Below are positions 1 to 8,539 of a stretch of DNA of 64,000 nt, piece by piece; position 1 is the stretch's first letter, and the number at the start of each line of letters is the position of its first letter. The DNA comes from Roseiarcus sp036488815 (lineage in GTDB: Bacteria > Pseudomonadota > Alphaproteobacteria > Rhizobiales > Beijerinckiaceae). The DNA lies in contig DASXGX010000042.1 of the NCBI GenBank assembly GCA_036488815.1, positions 69,351 through 133,350 of the forward strand, in the 5' to 3' direction. A program made the position numbers and the translations under genes. The notes beneath the pieces are model-generated. The model did no database searches. It saw nothing but the letters and a program-made list of their open reading frames with translations, and was not told where the DNA came from.

Positions 1-106
1 GCTGCGGGACGGTGTTGTTCGGCGAGGGAAGGTCAGCCGCGTGCGCCAGACTCCCGAACGCCGCCATTCCCGCGAACGCGAGTGCGACGGTTGTGCAATG
101 CCTCAT
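1..106 (-). CDS. Exported protein, N-terminal fragment (probable outer-membrane barrel of the Omp25/31 type)
   Basis: Read on the minus strand from the ATG at 106, this frame encodes a typical Sec signal peptide: Arg and His near the start, an Ala/Val/Phe/Gly core, and a predicted cut after Ala-His-Ala, giving a mature start Ala-Asp-Leu-Pro-Ser. The gene runs off the left edge, so only about 35 residues are visible. A mature N-terminus Ala-Asp-Leu-Pro is common in Hyphomicrobiales outer-membrane barrel proteins of the Omp25/31 and porin families, which is the basis of the guess at function. Any other periplasmic or outer-membrane protein is possible. The 130 bases upstream are AT-richer than their surroundings and probably hold the promoter. 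Confidence 0.6.
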   Translation of the reverse strand, partial: MRHCTTVALAFAGMAAFGSLAHAADLPSPNNTVPQ

Positions 107-234
107 GGTGACCCCCTACAATTTGTCTAATCGGCGGCATTTTGATGACCGTAATATCTGTTTGAATATATCGGTAACCGTGTGTCAACCATTGGCGCGC
201 CGTTCGAAGTGGACGGATCCGGCGTCCCTGAGGA

Positions 235-703
235 ATGCGAAGGCGCGTTGACTTATTTACACGCCAGGTCGTCGTCCGCGAGCTTCGCAAAGTCGGCGAC
301 GGGAGAGCCGACGCCAATGTCGTCGCTTGGCTGTCGACCGTGGACGCGACCGCCTGTTACATCTCCGCAATCACCCTGATGGAGATCGAACTCGGCATCC
401 TGAGGATCGAACGCCGCGACGCCGTTCAGGGCGCGAAACTGCGCGGTTGGATGGACGCCCGCATCCGGCCTGAATTTTCGGAACGAACCCGGTCGACGCG
501 GCGGTCGCGCTCCGTTGCGCTTCGCCTCACGCGCCAAACCTGCGCGCCGAAAGAGACGCATTCATCGCCGCAACGGCGCTCGTGCACGGCATGACGATCG
601 TCACCCGGAATCTCGCGGATTTCAAAGCGACGGGCACCCTGCTGCGACCCCTTGGGACGCTTCTCGATGAGCGGGGACGGGCTCGAAGGCGCGAGGGTGG
701 GAA

Positions 704-725
<22 letters not shown>
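235..725 (+). pseudogene. FitB/VapC-like PIN-domain ribonuclease toxin, frameshifted remnant
   Basis: Two overlapping frames together resemble a FitB-type PIN toxin. The first, from 235 to about 488, carries the start of the fold (VVRELRK, then NVVAWL and the ISAITLMEIELGI helix). The second, from about 486, carries the C-terminal half (AERDAFIAATALVHGMTIV, then TRNLADF). A frameshift near 485-490 separates them. The conserved acidic residue expected just before VVxELRK (usually LDTN) is replaced by an FTRQ stretch, so the first metal ligand is also lost. The second frame runs through the usual end of the family into the neighbouring tRNA gene and stops at 725. No FitA-like antitoxin is visible upstream. 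I call it a dead toxin gene; the family assignment is good, the exact ends are not. Confidence 0.75.
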
Positions 726-778
<53 letters not shown>

Positions 779-853
779 GCCGCGTCCGGCGGAGCCGGCG
801 AACGGGGCGCTTTTGCCATAGGCTGGCGCCCAACGCAAGAACGTGAAGCGCCG

Positions 854-1843
854 TTATGCGGCGCCGAGGCGAAGCAGATCGTGGAAATGGACGATGCCGA
901 CGACCTCGCCCGCCTCGAGCACCAACAGCGCCGAAATTTTGTGGCTGATGATCTCGAGCGCTTCGGCGACCAGCGCGTCGGGCGCGATGGTGCGCGGCGA
1001 GCGGGTCATCACCTCTTCGACCGGCGTGTCGACGATCAGATTCGAGCGCAGATGACGCCTGAGGTCCCCGTCGGTAATGATGCCGACGAGGGCGGCGTTT
1101 TCATCGAAGACGCCGACGCAGCCAAAACCCTTGGACGACATTTCGACGATCGCGTCGGCCATGCGCGCGCCGACGCGGATGCGCGGCACGCGCTCGCCCT
1201 GGTGCATCACGTCGCGCACATAGGCGAGCTTCGCCCCTAGCTTGCCGCCGGGATGGAAGATCCCGAAGTCTCGGGCGGTAAAACCCTTCGCCTCGAGCAG
1301 AGCGATCGCCAGCGCGTCGCCGATCACGAGCTGCATCGTCGTCGAGGTGGTCGGCGCGAGCCCGTTGGGGCAGGCCTCCGGCGCGCCCGGCAGGCAGAGA
1401 ACGACGTCCGCTTCGCGGCCGAGGGCGCTGTCGGCGTTGGCGGTGATGGCGACGAGCGGGATCGCGAACCGCTTGGCGTAGGTGATGATCGCCGCCAACT
1501 CCGCGGTCTCGCCCGACCAGGAGACGGCGAGCGCAACGTCGCCCGTCTGCACCATGCCGAGGTCGCCGTGGCTCGCCTCGGCGGCGTGGACGAAGCTGGC
1601 GGGCTGTCCGGTCGAGGCGAGCGTCGCCGCGATCTTGCGCCCGATGTGGCCGGATTTGCCGACGCCGGTGACGATCACGCGCCCCTGCGCCGAGGAGATC
1701 GTCGCGACGGCGTGCACGAAGGCGGCGCCGAGACCGTTTTCCCCGGTTTGGCGCAGCGCCTCTTCCAGCGCCGTAAGCCCCTGTTGTTCGGCGCAGATCG
1801 TCCTCACGGCCGAGGCGACCGCGTCGAATTTCGGTTGGATCAT
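854..1843 (-). CDS. kdsD: KpsF/GutQ-family D-arabinose 5-phosphate isomerase
   Basis: The 329-residue protein has an N-terminal SIS sugar-isomerase domain (about residues 35-180, with VGKSGHIGRK near 61-70 and SWSGETAEL near 108) followed by two CBS domains (about 205-262 and 270-327). This is the architecture and length of KdsD/KpsF. The family interconverts ribulose 5-phosphate and arabinose 5-phosphate in the cytoplasm, the first step towards the KDO sugar of lipopolysaccharide. The ATG at 1843 gives a normal family N-terminus. It is divergent from the outer-membrane barrel gene at 2006, and other envelope sugar genes follow within 5 kb. GutQ-type sugar-alcohol catabolism is the alternative, but nothing nearby suggests it. 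Confidence 0.9.
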   Translation of the reverse strand: MIQPKFDAVASAVRTICAEQQGLTALEEALRQTGENGLGAAFVHAVATISSAQGRVIVTGVGKSGHIGRKIAATLASTGQPASFVHAAEASHGDLGMVQTGDVALAVSWSGETAELAAIITYAKRFAIPLVAITANADSALGREADVVLCLPGAPEACPNGLAPTTSTTMQLVIGDALAIALLEAKGFTARDFGIFHPGGKLGAKLAYVRDVMHQGERVPRIRVGARMADAIVEMSSKGFGCVGVFDENAALVGIITDGDLRRHLRSNLIVDTPVEEVMTRSPRTIAPDALVAEALEIISHKISALLVLEAGEVVGIVHFHDLLRLGAA

Positions 1844-2005
1844 GACGGGCTCTTAACACTGCGCCGCGCGCGATGCACCCCCCGCGGGCCTGCGCCCGTT
1901 CGCGGAGCCAGCCCTGGGCAAGTCCCTTAAGGCAGAATTAACCATAGACTTTTACCCATCGGCATAGGCGCCGCGGGCGAATGCGCGCGCGAACAGGAGT
2001 GATTT

Positions 2006-3619
2006 TTGCGGTCGCGCCTCAGCGAGCTTGGCCGGGTTCCGCGCGTCGCCCTCGGCGCGTTGGCGTTCGCCTGGGCCGCAAGCCCGGCGTCGAGTCTCGG
2101 CCAGCAGACGCTCCTCGATTCGACCGGATTGCGCGGCGACGATTCGCCCGCCCTGGCGATGGATGGGGCGCCGCCCGTTGCGGCCGGCGCGCCGTCCGAT
2201 TTCGCCTCGCCCTCGCCTGACCTCGCGCCGCCCTCGCCGGACTTTGCGCCGCCTGCGTCCGACCTTGCGCCGCCCGCGCCCGGCCTCGCCGCTCCGACCA
2301 ACAAGAAGCCGCCCTCCAAGACGGCGGCGCCGGCGCTGCGGCTCGGCGTCTATCCGGGCGCGCAAAGGCTCGGTCTGCGCGGCGGACCGCCCGAATCCGC
2401 CGACGGCCAAACACCGCCGCCGACAATCGCCGCGCTTCCAACGCCCCCGCCGCGACGAAAGCCTGCGATCGACGACAAGCCGTTCGATCCCGTGGGGATC
2501 GAGGTCGGCGACATGAAGCTCACGCCCTATGTCGAGGAGGATGTCGGCTGGTCCTCCAATCCAGGTCTGACGGCGGGAGAGCAGAAAGGCTCGGCCTTCG
2601 AGACGACCGAGGGCGGTTTCGCCTTGCAGTCGGATTGGTCGCGCAGCGACCTCCACGGGTCCTTCAAAGGCGGCTACACCGACTATTTCGCCTCGCCCGC
2701 CGACAATGCGCCCTATGGCTCGGGCACGCTCGACGGACGGCTCGACGTCACGCGCGACCTTTCCCTCGACGCGGAGGGGCGCTTCAACATCAGCACCCAG
2801 ACGCTGACCTCGCTCGGCCTGACTTCAACCACCGCCACGACGTCCAATCCGCTGGTCGAGACCTACGGCGGGACGATCGGCGGCGCGCAGAAGCTCGGCC
2901 TCTTTACGCTCGGGCTGCACGGGACGTTCGACCGGACGGCCTACGAAGACGCGACGCTGGCCGACGGGCTCTTGTTTCCCCTCTCGACCGACAACTACAA
3001 CGACTTTGGCCTCAAGGCGCGCGCGTCTTATGAACTCAGCCCGGCAATCTCGCCCTTCGTCGAAATCGACGTCGACGCGCGCCGCTACGACGACGGGGTG
3101 GACTACGCCGGCTTCGCCCGCAACTCGAACGGCGTAGCCGGGCTGGCTGGCGCGAGCCTCGCGTTCAGCCAGCAACTCAGCGGCGAAGCAAGCTTCGGCT
3201 ACGGCGAGCGCAGCTACGACGACCCGCGGCTGCCGGACATGCGCAGTCCGCTGATCGACGCTTCCCTGATCTGGACGGCGACGCCGCTGACGACTGTAAC
3301 CGGCAAGGCTTCGACGGCCCTCGCCGACACCGTCACACCAGGGGCGTCGGGCTCCGTGGAGCGCGCTTACACGATCGATGTCGCCCATTCGCTGACGCGC
3401 GCCCTCACGCTCGGCGCTTCCGCCGGCTATTCCAGCGACGATTATGTCGGCGTCTCGCTGCGTGATTGGACCACGACCTTCGGCGCGCGCGCCGAATACC
3501 ATCTTTCTCGCGACGTCGTCCTCAGGGCGAGCGCGTCGCGCCAGCAATACGAGTCGACAGCGCCCAACTCGAACTATGTCGCCGACATTTTCCTGCTCGG
3601 CCTGCGCTTCCAGCGCTGA
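2006..3619 (+). CDS. Outer-membrane beta-barrel protein of the BBP2-like family
   Basis: The 537-residue product begins at a TTG; AGGAG at 1994-1998 lies about 7 bases upstream, and this start gives a signal peptide (basic start, Ala/Val/Leu core to about residue 32), so I prefer it to any downstream ATG. Residues 40-150 are a Pro/Ala/Asp-rich linker with repeats of the type SPDLAPP. From about residue 165 the protein alternates polar and hydrophobic residues as in a beta barrel and ends in a hydrophobic-aromatic strand finishing LGLRFQR, consistent with a BamA recognition signal. Such barrels are often found near surface-polysaccharide genes in Hyphomicrobiales. A role in polysaccharide export or surface anchoring is inference. 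It converges with the next gene, with eight bases between the stops. Confidence 0.75.
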   Translation: MRSRLSELGRVPRVALGALAFAWAASPASSLGQQTLLDSTGLRGDDSPALAMDGAPPVAAGAPSDFASPSPDLAPPSPDFAPPASDLAPPAPGLAAPTNKKPPSKTAAPALRLGVYPGAQRLGLRGGPPESADGQTPPPTIAALPTPPPRRKPAIDDKPFDPVGIEVGDMKLTPYVEEDVGWSSNPGLTAGEQKGSAFETTEGGFALQSDWSRSDLHGSFKGGYTDYFASPADNAPYGSGTLDGRLDVTRDLSLDAEGRFNISTQTLTSLGLTSTTATTSNPLVETYGGTIGGAQKLGLFTLGLHGTFDRTAYEDATLADGLLFPLSTDNYNDFGLKARASYELSPAISPFVEIDVDARRYDDGVDYAGFARNSNGVAGLAGASLAFSQQLSGEASFGYGERSYDDPRLPDMRSPLIDASLIWTATPLTTVTGKASTALADTVTPGASGSVERAYTIDVAHSLTRALTLGASAGYSSDDYVGVSLRDWTTTFGARAEYHLSRDVVLRASASRQQYESTAPNSNYVADIFLLGLRFQR

Positions 3620-3627
3620 GCGCGGAC

Positions 3628-4785
3628 TCAAGGTTGCGCTTTGCCGACCGTGTCGGCGACCACCGCGCCGCGCGCGCCGAGCGGTTTGTCGCTTTCGGCG
3701 GTCGAGTCCTCGGCGGTCTGGCGTTCGATCTCGGCATTGAGCTGCGCGCCAACGAGGATCACGATGGAGGACACCCACATCCACATCATCATGCCGACGC
3801 CCGCGCCCAGCGAACCGTATGTCGCATCGTAATTTGCAAAGCTGGCCAGATACCAAGAGAGCAGGGCGGAGCCGACGAGCCAGCTCACCGCGGCGAAACC
3901 GCTTCCGACGGTCAGCCACCGCCAACGCGGCTCGCGCCGGCTCGGACCATAGCGATAAAGCGCCGCCAACCCCACGATCACCACCGCCAGCAAGAGCGGC
4001 CACCGCGCAACGTTCAGCAGCGCGCCCGTGAAACTTCCGAGGCCGAGGAAGTTCAGCACGAGCGGCAAAACCACCACGGCGCTGATCGCCAGGAGAACTG
4101 CGACGATTCCCGCGATCGTGAACGCGAGCGAGGCCAGGTTGAGCGTGACGAAGCTTCGTTTCTCCTTCTCGTCATAGGCAACGTTCAGCGCGTCGATCAC
4201 GGCCTTCGTGCCGGCGTTCGCGCTCCAAAGCGCCACCACGAGCCCGCCGACGAACCCGACGCCCAACTTGGCGCTGCTGTGGGCCAGGCGGTTCACCTCT
4301 TCGCGGATGACGTCGAGCGCTCCTGACGGCAAGATTCCCGACGCCATCGACAGCTGGTCGTTGATGGTGGACGGATTAGCGAACAGTCCGTAGAGCGACA
4401 CGATAGCGGTGATCGCGGGAAAGAGCGCCAGCAACCCGAAGAACACTACGCCGCCAGCGACGGCGAGCAAGCGATTGTCGTTGAGTTCCTGGTAGCTCCG
4501 CCAGAGGATGTCCTTCCAGCCTTTCCAAGGGATCTGCCAGGGCGCCTTGGCGGCGCGGCCACGCCCCGGTTCCGCCGCTCCCGCGCCCTGCGCCTCCTTC
4601 GGCGCCTCGCCGCCGCGCCCCGGCTCTTCGGCCCGCGCACGCGGCGCCTCCAGCGGGGCGACGTCGCGGGGCCCGTCGAAGGAACCGGAAGATCGACGCT
4701 GAGCTTGCCCGCGCCTCTCTTGTCCCTGGCGCGCCAGCAGGTAAATCGCAGCCAAACCAAGGTAGGGCCATTGGCGCGCGGGCAT
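3628..4785 (-). CDS. YihY/BrkB-family inner-membrane protein
   Basis: The 385-residue protein has a polar Arg/Ala/Gly/Pro-rich N-terminal region of about 90 residues, then the family core with roughly six transmembrane segments. The usual opening is seen as WRSYQELNDNRLLAVAGGV, followed by FFGLLALFPA; later NxGTKAVIDALNVAYDE, SWLVGSALLSWYLASF and MMWMWVSSIVILVGAQLNAE match the family. YihY proteins are polytopic inner-membrane proteins of unsettled function; the old name ribonuclease BN is no longer accepted. The length is normal for alphaproteobacterial members with an N-terminal extension. The polar C-terminus (AEDSTAESDKPLG) is likely cytoplasmic. Confidence 0.85.
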   Translation of the reverse strand: MPARQWPYLGLAAIYLLARQGQERRGQAQRRSSGSFDGPRDVAPLEAPRARAEEPGRGGEAPKEAQGAGAAEPGRGRAAKAPWQIPWKGWKDILWRSYQELNDNRLLAVAGGVVFFGLLALFPAITAIVSLYGLFANPSTINDQLSMASGILPSGALDVIREEVNRLAHSSAKLGVGFVGGLVVALWSANAGTKAVIDALNVAYDEKEKRSFVTLNLASLAFTIAGIVAVLLAISAVVVLPLVLNFLGLGSFTGALLNVARWPLLLAVVIVGLAALYRYGPSRREPRWRWLTVGSGFAAVSWLVGSALLSWYLASFANYDATYGSLGAGVGMMMWMWVSSIVILVGAQLNAEIERQTAEDSTAESDKPLGARGAVVADTVGKAQP

Positions 4786-4865
4786 CGCAGCGTCTCCGAT
4801 ACCTCAGGAGAACGCCGCGGGCCGAAGAAAGTTGCTTTCGGCGCGCCCTGCCGCGAGGCGAAACT

Positions 4866-5753
4866 TTAGTCTATTAGCTTGCGAATCTCCTGCCGCAGCG
4901 GCTCCGCAAGATCCTCCCGCTGAAGCCCGAAAGCGAGATTGGCGGTCAGGAAGCCGAGCTTGGAGCCGCAATCGTAGGTCCGCCCGTCGAACCGGACGCC
5001 GTGGAACGATTGCCGCTTGGCGAGCTCGATCATGCCGTCGGTCAATTGGAATTCGCCGCCCGTCCCCTTGGGGATGGAGTGCAGGATCGAAAAGATTTCC
5101 GGCTGAAGGATGTACCGCCCGGAGATGATGAAGTTCGAGGGGGCGGTGCCCTGCGGCGGCTTTTCGACCATGCCCTTGATCTCGAACGTATGCCCGAGGT
5201 CCTCCCCGACTGCGACGACGCCGTAGTGACGGGTCTCCTCAGGCGCGACCTGCTCGACCGCGATGATGTTGCCGCCGTGCTTGGCGTAAGCCTCGACGCA
5301 CTGGGCGAGGCAGCGGGTCTCGCGCGCGCCCGCGGCGGTGATCATGTCCGGCAGGAGCAGGGCGAACGGCTCGTCGCCGACCATCTCGCGCGCGCACCAG
5401 ACCGCGTGGCCGAGGCCGAGCGGCGCCTGCTGGCGCGTGAAGCTGGTCGATCCCTCCGGCAGGAGGTCGGCCGCCAGCGCGTCCAGCTCCTTCTGTTTGC
5501 CGCGCTTGTGCAGCGTGTCGTCGAGCTCGTAGGCGATGTCGAAATGGTCTTCGATGACCCCCTTGTTGCGGCCGGTCACGAAGATGAACTGCTCGACCCC
5601 CGCCGCCCGGGCCTCGTCGACGACGTGTTGCAGGATCGGCCGATCGACCACCGTCAGCATTTCCTTGGGGATCGCCTTGGTCGCAGGTAGAAAGCGGGTG
5701 CCGAGACCCGCGACCGGCAGGATCGCCTTTCGGATGGGTTTGTTCATTCGCAA
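4866..5753 (-). CDS. galU: UTP-glucose-1-phosphate uridylyltransferase
   Basis: The 295-residue protein has the nucleotidyltransferase signature GLGTRFLPATKAIPKEM near residues 16-32, followed by VDRPILQHVVDEA and the sugar-phosphate-binding VEKP segment. Length and motif order are those of GalU, which makes UDP-glucose from UTP and glucose 1-phosphate in the cytoplasm. The ATGs at 5753 and 5747 are both usable. It is divergent from galE across a 132-base gap, so UDP-glucose synthesis and its conversion to UDP-galactose are probably co-regulated for surface polysaccharide. A 9-bp inverted repeat lies in its presumed leader at 5771-5794. Confidence 0.95.
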   Translation of the reverse strand: MRMNKPIRKAILPVAGLGTRFLPATKAIPKEMLTVVDRPILQHVVDEARAAGVEQFIFVTGRNKGVIEDHFDIAYELDDTLHKRGKQKELDALAADLLPEGSTSFTRQQAPLGLGHAVWCAREMVGDEPFALLLPDMITAAGARETRCLAQCVEAYAKHGGNIIAVEQVAPEETRHYGVVAVGEDLGHTFEIKGMVEKPPQGTAPSNFIISGRYILQPEIFSILHSIPKGTGGEFQLTDGMIELAKRQSFHGVRFDGRTYDCGSKLGFLTANLAFGLQREDLAEPLRQEIRKLID

Positions 5754-5770
5754 GCCTCTCCAGACGAATC

Positions 5771-5794
5771 CCCCCGCTCGTGGCGGAGCGGGGG
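5771..5794. promoter_or_regulatory. GC-rich inverted repeat in the galU-galE divergent promoter
   Basis: CCCCCGCTC and GAGCGGGGG form a perfect 9-bp inverted repeat around a six-base spacer, 18 bases upstream of the galU start codon. In a galU transcript it would be a stable 5' leader hairpin; as DNA it could be a protein site for the divergent promoter. There is no U-tract on either strand, so it is not a classical terminator. Function is unknown. Confidence 0.45.
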
Positions 5795-5885
5795 CGATTT
5801 GCGCTTAAATTGCACTCGACAGGGTTCGTTGATTGAAACAACTTCACAAAGATGGCAAGAGCCGGGCCGGCATTGCGAGGCGAAG

Positions 5886-6872
5886 ATGGCGGTTTTGGTC
5901 ACGGGCGGAGCCGGATACATCGGCGGACACATGACTCTCGGGCTGCTCGACGCAGGCGAGAAGGTCGTCGTCCTGGACAATCTTTCCACCGGCTTCGCCT
6001 GGGCGGTGCCGCAGGGGGCCGAGCTCGTCGTCGGCGACTTCGGCGACGCCGAGCTCGTCTCCCGCCTGATCGCGGAGCACGAAATCGACGCGATCGCGCA
6101 TTTCGCGGCCAAGATCGTGGTGCCCGATTCGGTCGCCGACCCGCTCGGCTACTACCTCAACAACACCGCCAAGGCGCTGAGCCTGATCCAATGCGCGGTC
6201 AAGGGCGGCGTCAGCCGGTTCATCTTTTCCTCCACCGCGGCGGTTTACGGCGAGACCTCGGCCGAGCCGGTCGGGGAGGATGCGCCCCTCAACCCGATCT
6301 CGCCCTACGGCCGCTCGAAGCTGATGGTCGAGTGGATGCTGCAGGACGCCGCCCGCGCGCATGACCTGCGCTACGTCGTGCTGCGTTATTTCAACGTCGC
6401 CGGCGCCGATCCGAAGGGTCGGCTCGGCCAGTCGACGCCGAACGCGACCCATCTGATCAAGCGCGGGGTGCAGACGGCGCTCGGGCGCTATCCCAGCATG
6501 GACATTTTCGGCGAGGACTATCCGACCCGCGACGGCACCTGCGTGCGCGACTATATCCAGGTCACCGACCTGATCGACGCTCATCTCGCCGCGCTCGCTT
6601 ATCTCAGGGGCGGCGGCGACAGCGTGACCTGCAATTGCGGCTATGGCCACGGCGCGACCGTCAATGAGGTGATCGACGTCGTCAAGCGCGTTTCCGGCGT
6701 CGACTTCAGCGTCAATCGCGCCCCCCGCCGCGCCGGCGATCCCGCCGCCATTGTCGCCAAGGCGACGCGCGTGCGCGAAATCCTCGGCTGGAAGCCGAGC
6801 CGCGACGACCTCGACGGCATCGTTCGTCAGGCGCTTGATTGGGAGCGCCGCCTGCACAATCGCCAGACCTGA
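5886..6872 (+). CDS. galE: UDP-glucose 4-epimerase
   Basis: The ATG at 5886, behind an AGGCGAAG ribosome site, gives a 328-residue protein with the Rossmann NAD motif TGGAGYIGG at its very start, as in GalE. The frame is open further upstream but that part has no family character. The catalytic YGRSK (Tyr-x-x-x-Lys) and the upstream SSTAAVYG serine motif are present, as is NPISPYG before the tyrosine. It is an extended short-chain dehydrogenase that epimerises UDP-glucose and UDP-galactose in the cytoplasm. Its neighbour galU supplies the substrate. Confidence 0.93.
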   Translation: MAVLVTGGAGYIGGHMTLGLLDAGEKVVVLDNLSTGFAWAVPQGAELVVGDFGDAELVSRLIAEHEIDAIAHFAAKIVVPDSVADPLGYYLNNTAKALSLIQCAVKGGVSRFIFSSTAAVYGETSAEPVGEDAPLNPISPYGRSKLMVEWMLQDAARAHDLRYVVLRYFNVAGADPKGRLGQSTPNATHLIKRGVQTALGRYPSMDIFGEDYPTRDGTCVRDYIQVTDLIDAHLAALAYLRGGGDSVTCNCGYGHGATVNEVIDVVKRVSGVDFSVNRAPRRAGDPAAIVAKATRVREILGWKPSRDDLDGIVRQALDWERRLHNRQT

Positions 6873-6964
6873 CGGCGCGCCGTCAGGGGCGCCCAAGGTT
6901 CGAGCTTTACAAGCACTGCCACAACGTCTTTCTTAGCGATAACGACAACTTGGGAGGAAACCGC

Positions 6965-6991
6965 ATGCGGACGGGCGATCGGCGGCGATGA
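6965..6991 (+). CDS. Eight-codon leader ORF upstream of the ABC transporter operon
   Basis: A consensus ribosome site GGAGGA (6953-6958) sits six bases before an ATG at 6965 that opens MRTGDRRR and stops at 6989-6991. The stop overlaps the start of the next gene as ATGA (6988-6991). The transporter ATPase start itself has only a weak GGCGG in front of it. The arrangement suggests translational coupling through a leader peptide with four arginines out of eight residues. No database support is available to me, and a chance arrangement is possible. Confidence 0.4.
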   Translation: MRTGDRRR

Positions 6992-7743
6992 GCGAGGACG
7001 ACATCCTCGTCACCGAGCGCCTGGGCAAGTCTTTCGGCGATTTCGCCGCGGTCAGCGACGTGAGTCTCAAGGTGCGGCGCGGCTCGATCCACGCGCTGAT
7101 CGGGCCGAATGGAGCGGGCAAGACGACCTGCTTCAACATGCTCACCAAATTTGTTCGGCCGACGTCCGGGCGCATCGTCTTCAATGGCCGCGACATTACG
7201 CGCATCCGGCCGGCGGATGTCGCGCGGCTCGGGCTGGTGCGCTCGTTCCAGATCTCGGCGGTGTTCCCCCATCTCACGGCGCTCGAGAACGTGCGCGTCG
7301 CGCTGCAACGCAAGCGTGGCGACTCGTTCGACTTCTGGCGCTCAAAGCAGTGCCTGACGCCGCTCAACGATCGCGCGATGGAGTTGCTCGAGGCGGTCGG
7401 CCTCGCCGAATGGGCGAATTCGATCGCGGTCGAGATCTCGTATGGGCGCAAGCGCGCGCTGGAAATCGCGACCACCCTCGCGCTCGACCCGGAGATGCTG
7501 CTGCTTGACGAACCGATGGCCGGCATGGGCCACGAGGACATCGACCGCATCGCCGCCCTCATCCGCCGCGTCGCCGCCAATCGCACGATCCTGATGGTCG
7601 AACACAATCTGCAAGTGGTCGCGAACCTCTCCGACCGGATCACCGTGCTGACGCGCGGACGCGTGCTGGCCGAGGGCGATTACAAGACCGTGTCGGAGAA
7701 CCCTGAGGTGAAGCAGGCTTATCTCGGGGTCGGTCATGGCTGA
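6988..7743 (+). CDS. Branched-chain amino acid/amide ABC transporter ATP-binding protein, LivG type
   Basis: The 251-residue cytoplasmic ATPase has Walker A (GPNGAGKTT, about residues 38-46), a Q-loop region, an unusual signature segment ISYGRKRALE where LSxGxQ is normal, Walker B (LLLDEPMAGM) and the switch histidine (MVEHNLQVV). The insertion between Walker A and the signature (around FDFWRSKQ) and the C-terminal ENPEVKQAYLG are LivG/UrtD hallmarks. It is the first full gene of a four-gene operon and overlaps the second by eight bases. Substrate cannot be read from an ATPase; amino acids, amides or organic acids are all possible. Confidence 0.9.
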   Translation: MSEDDILVTERLGKSFGDFAAVSDVSLKVRRGSIHALIGPNGAGKTTCFNMLTKFVRPTSGRIVFNGRDITRIRPADVARLGLVRSFQISAVFPHLTALENVRVALQRKRGDSFDFWRSKQCLTPLNDRAMELLEAVGLAEWANSIAVEISYGRKRALEIATTLALDPEMLLLDEPMAGMGHEDIDRIAALIRRVAANRTILMVEHNLQVVANLSDRITVLTRGRVLAEGDYKTVSENPEVKQAYLGVGHG

Positions 7744-8482
7744 GGTCGTCAACATCGTGAGGCGGGCGGCTCAGAGCGCGCCGCCGCTGCTCGCCGTCTC
7801 CGGCCTCCAGGCTTGGTACGGCGAATCCCACATCCTGCACGGCGTCGACTTCGACGTGCGGCCCGGCGAGGTCGTCACCCTGCTCGGGCGCAACGGCGCC
7901 GGCAAGACGACGACGCTCAAGTCGATCATGGGCATCGTCGGCAAGCGCAAAGGCTCGGCGAAGTTCGGCGATGCGGAGACGGTCGGTCTCTCCGCCGACC
8001 GCATCGCCCGGCTTGGCGTCGCCCTCTGCCCGGAGGAGCGCGGCATCTTCGCGAGCCTCAGCGTGCGCGAGAACCTCATGCTGCCGCCCAAGATCACGAA
8101 GGCCGGCGGACTGACGCTCGAGCGGATCTTCGCGCTGTTTCCCAATCTCGCGGAGCGCTTGACTAGCGGCGGCGGCAAGCTTTCAGGCGGTGAACAGCAA
8201 ATGCTGGCGATCGCGCGCATCCTGCGCACCGGGGCGCGGTTCCTGATGCTGGACGAGCCGACCGAGGGGCTGGCGCCGGTGATCATTCAGCAGATCGGCC
8301 GCACGATCGCCGAGCTCAAGCGCGAGGGCTTCACTATTTTGCTCGTCGAGCAGAATTTCCGCTTCGCCTCGACCGTCGCCGATCGCTACTTCGTCATGGA
8401 GCACGGTCGGATCATCGACGCCTTCGCCAATTCCGAGCTCGCCGCCAATATGGGCAAGTTGCATGAATATCTCGGCGTCTGA
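7736..8482 (+). CDS. Branched-chain amino acid/amide ABC transporter ATP-binding protein, LivF type
   Basis: The 248-residue protein carries Walker A (GRNGAGKTTT), signature LSGGEQQ, Walker B (LMLDEPTEGL) and switch histidine region VEQNF, with the LivF-type ending HEYLGV. The ATG overlaps the end of the preceding ATPase gene, so the two subunits are probably made in equal amounts. It would pair with LivG on the cytoplasmic face of the permease dimer encoded downstream. Confidence 0.9.
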   Translation: MAEVVNIVRRAAQSAPPLLAVSGLQAWYGESHILHGVDFDVRPGEVVTLLGRNGAGKTTTLKSIMGIVGKRKGSAKFGDAETVGLSADRIARLGVALCPEERGIFASLSVRENLMLPPKITKAGGLTLERIFALFPNLAERLTSGGGKLSGGEQQMLAIARILRTGARFLMLDEPTEGLAPVIIQQIGRTIAELKREGFTILLVEQNFRFASTVADRYFVMEHGRIIDAFANSELAANMGKLHEYLGV

Positions 8483-8539
8483 CGCGCTTCGCGCGATGAG
8501 CAAGGGTTTCGCCGGCGCTTGTGGCGGAAGGGCGATGAC

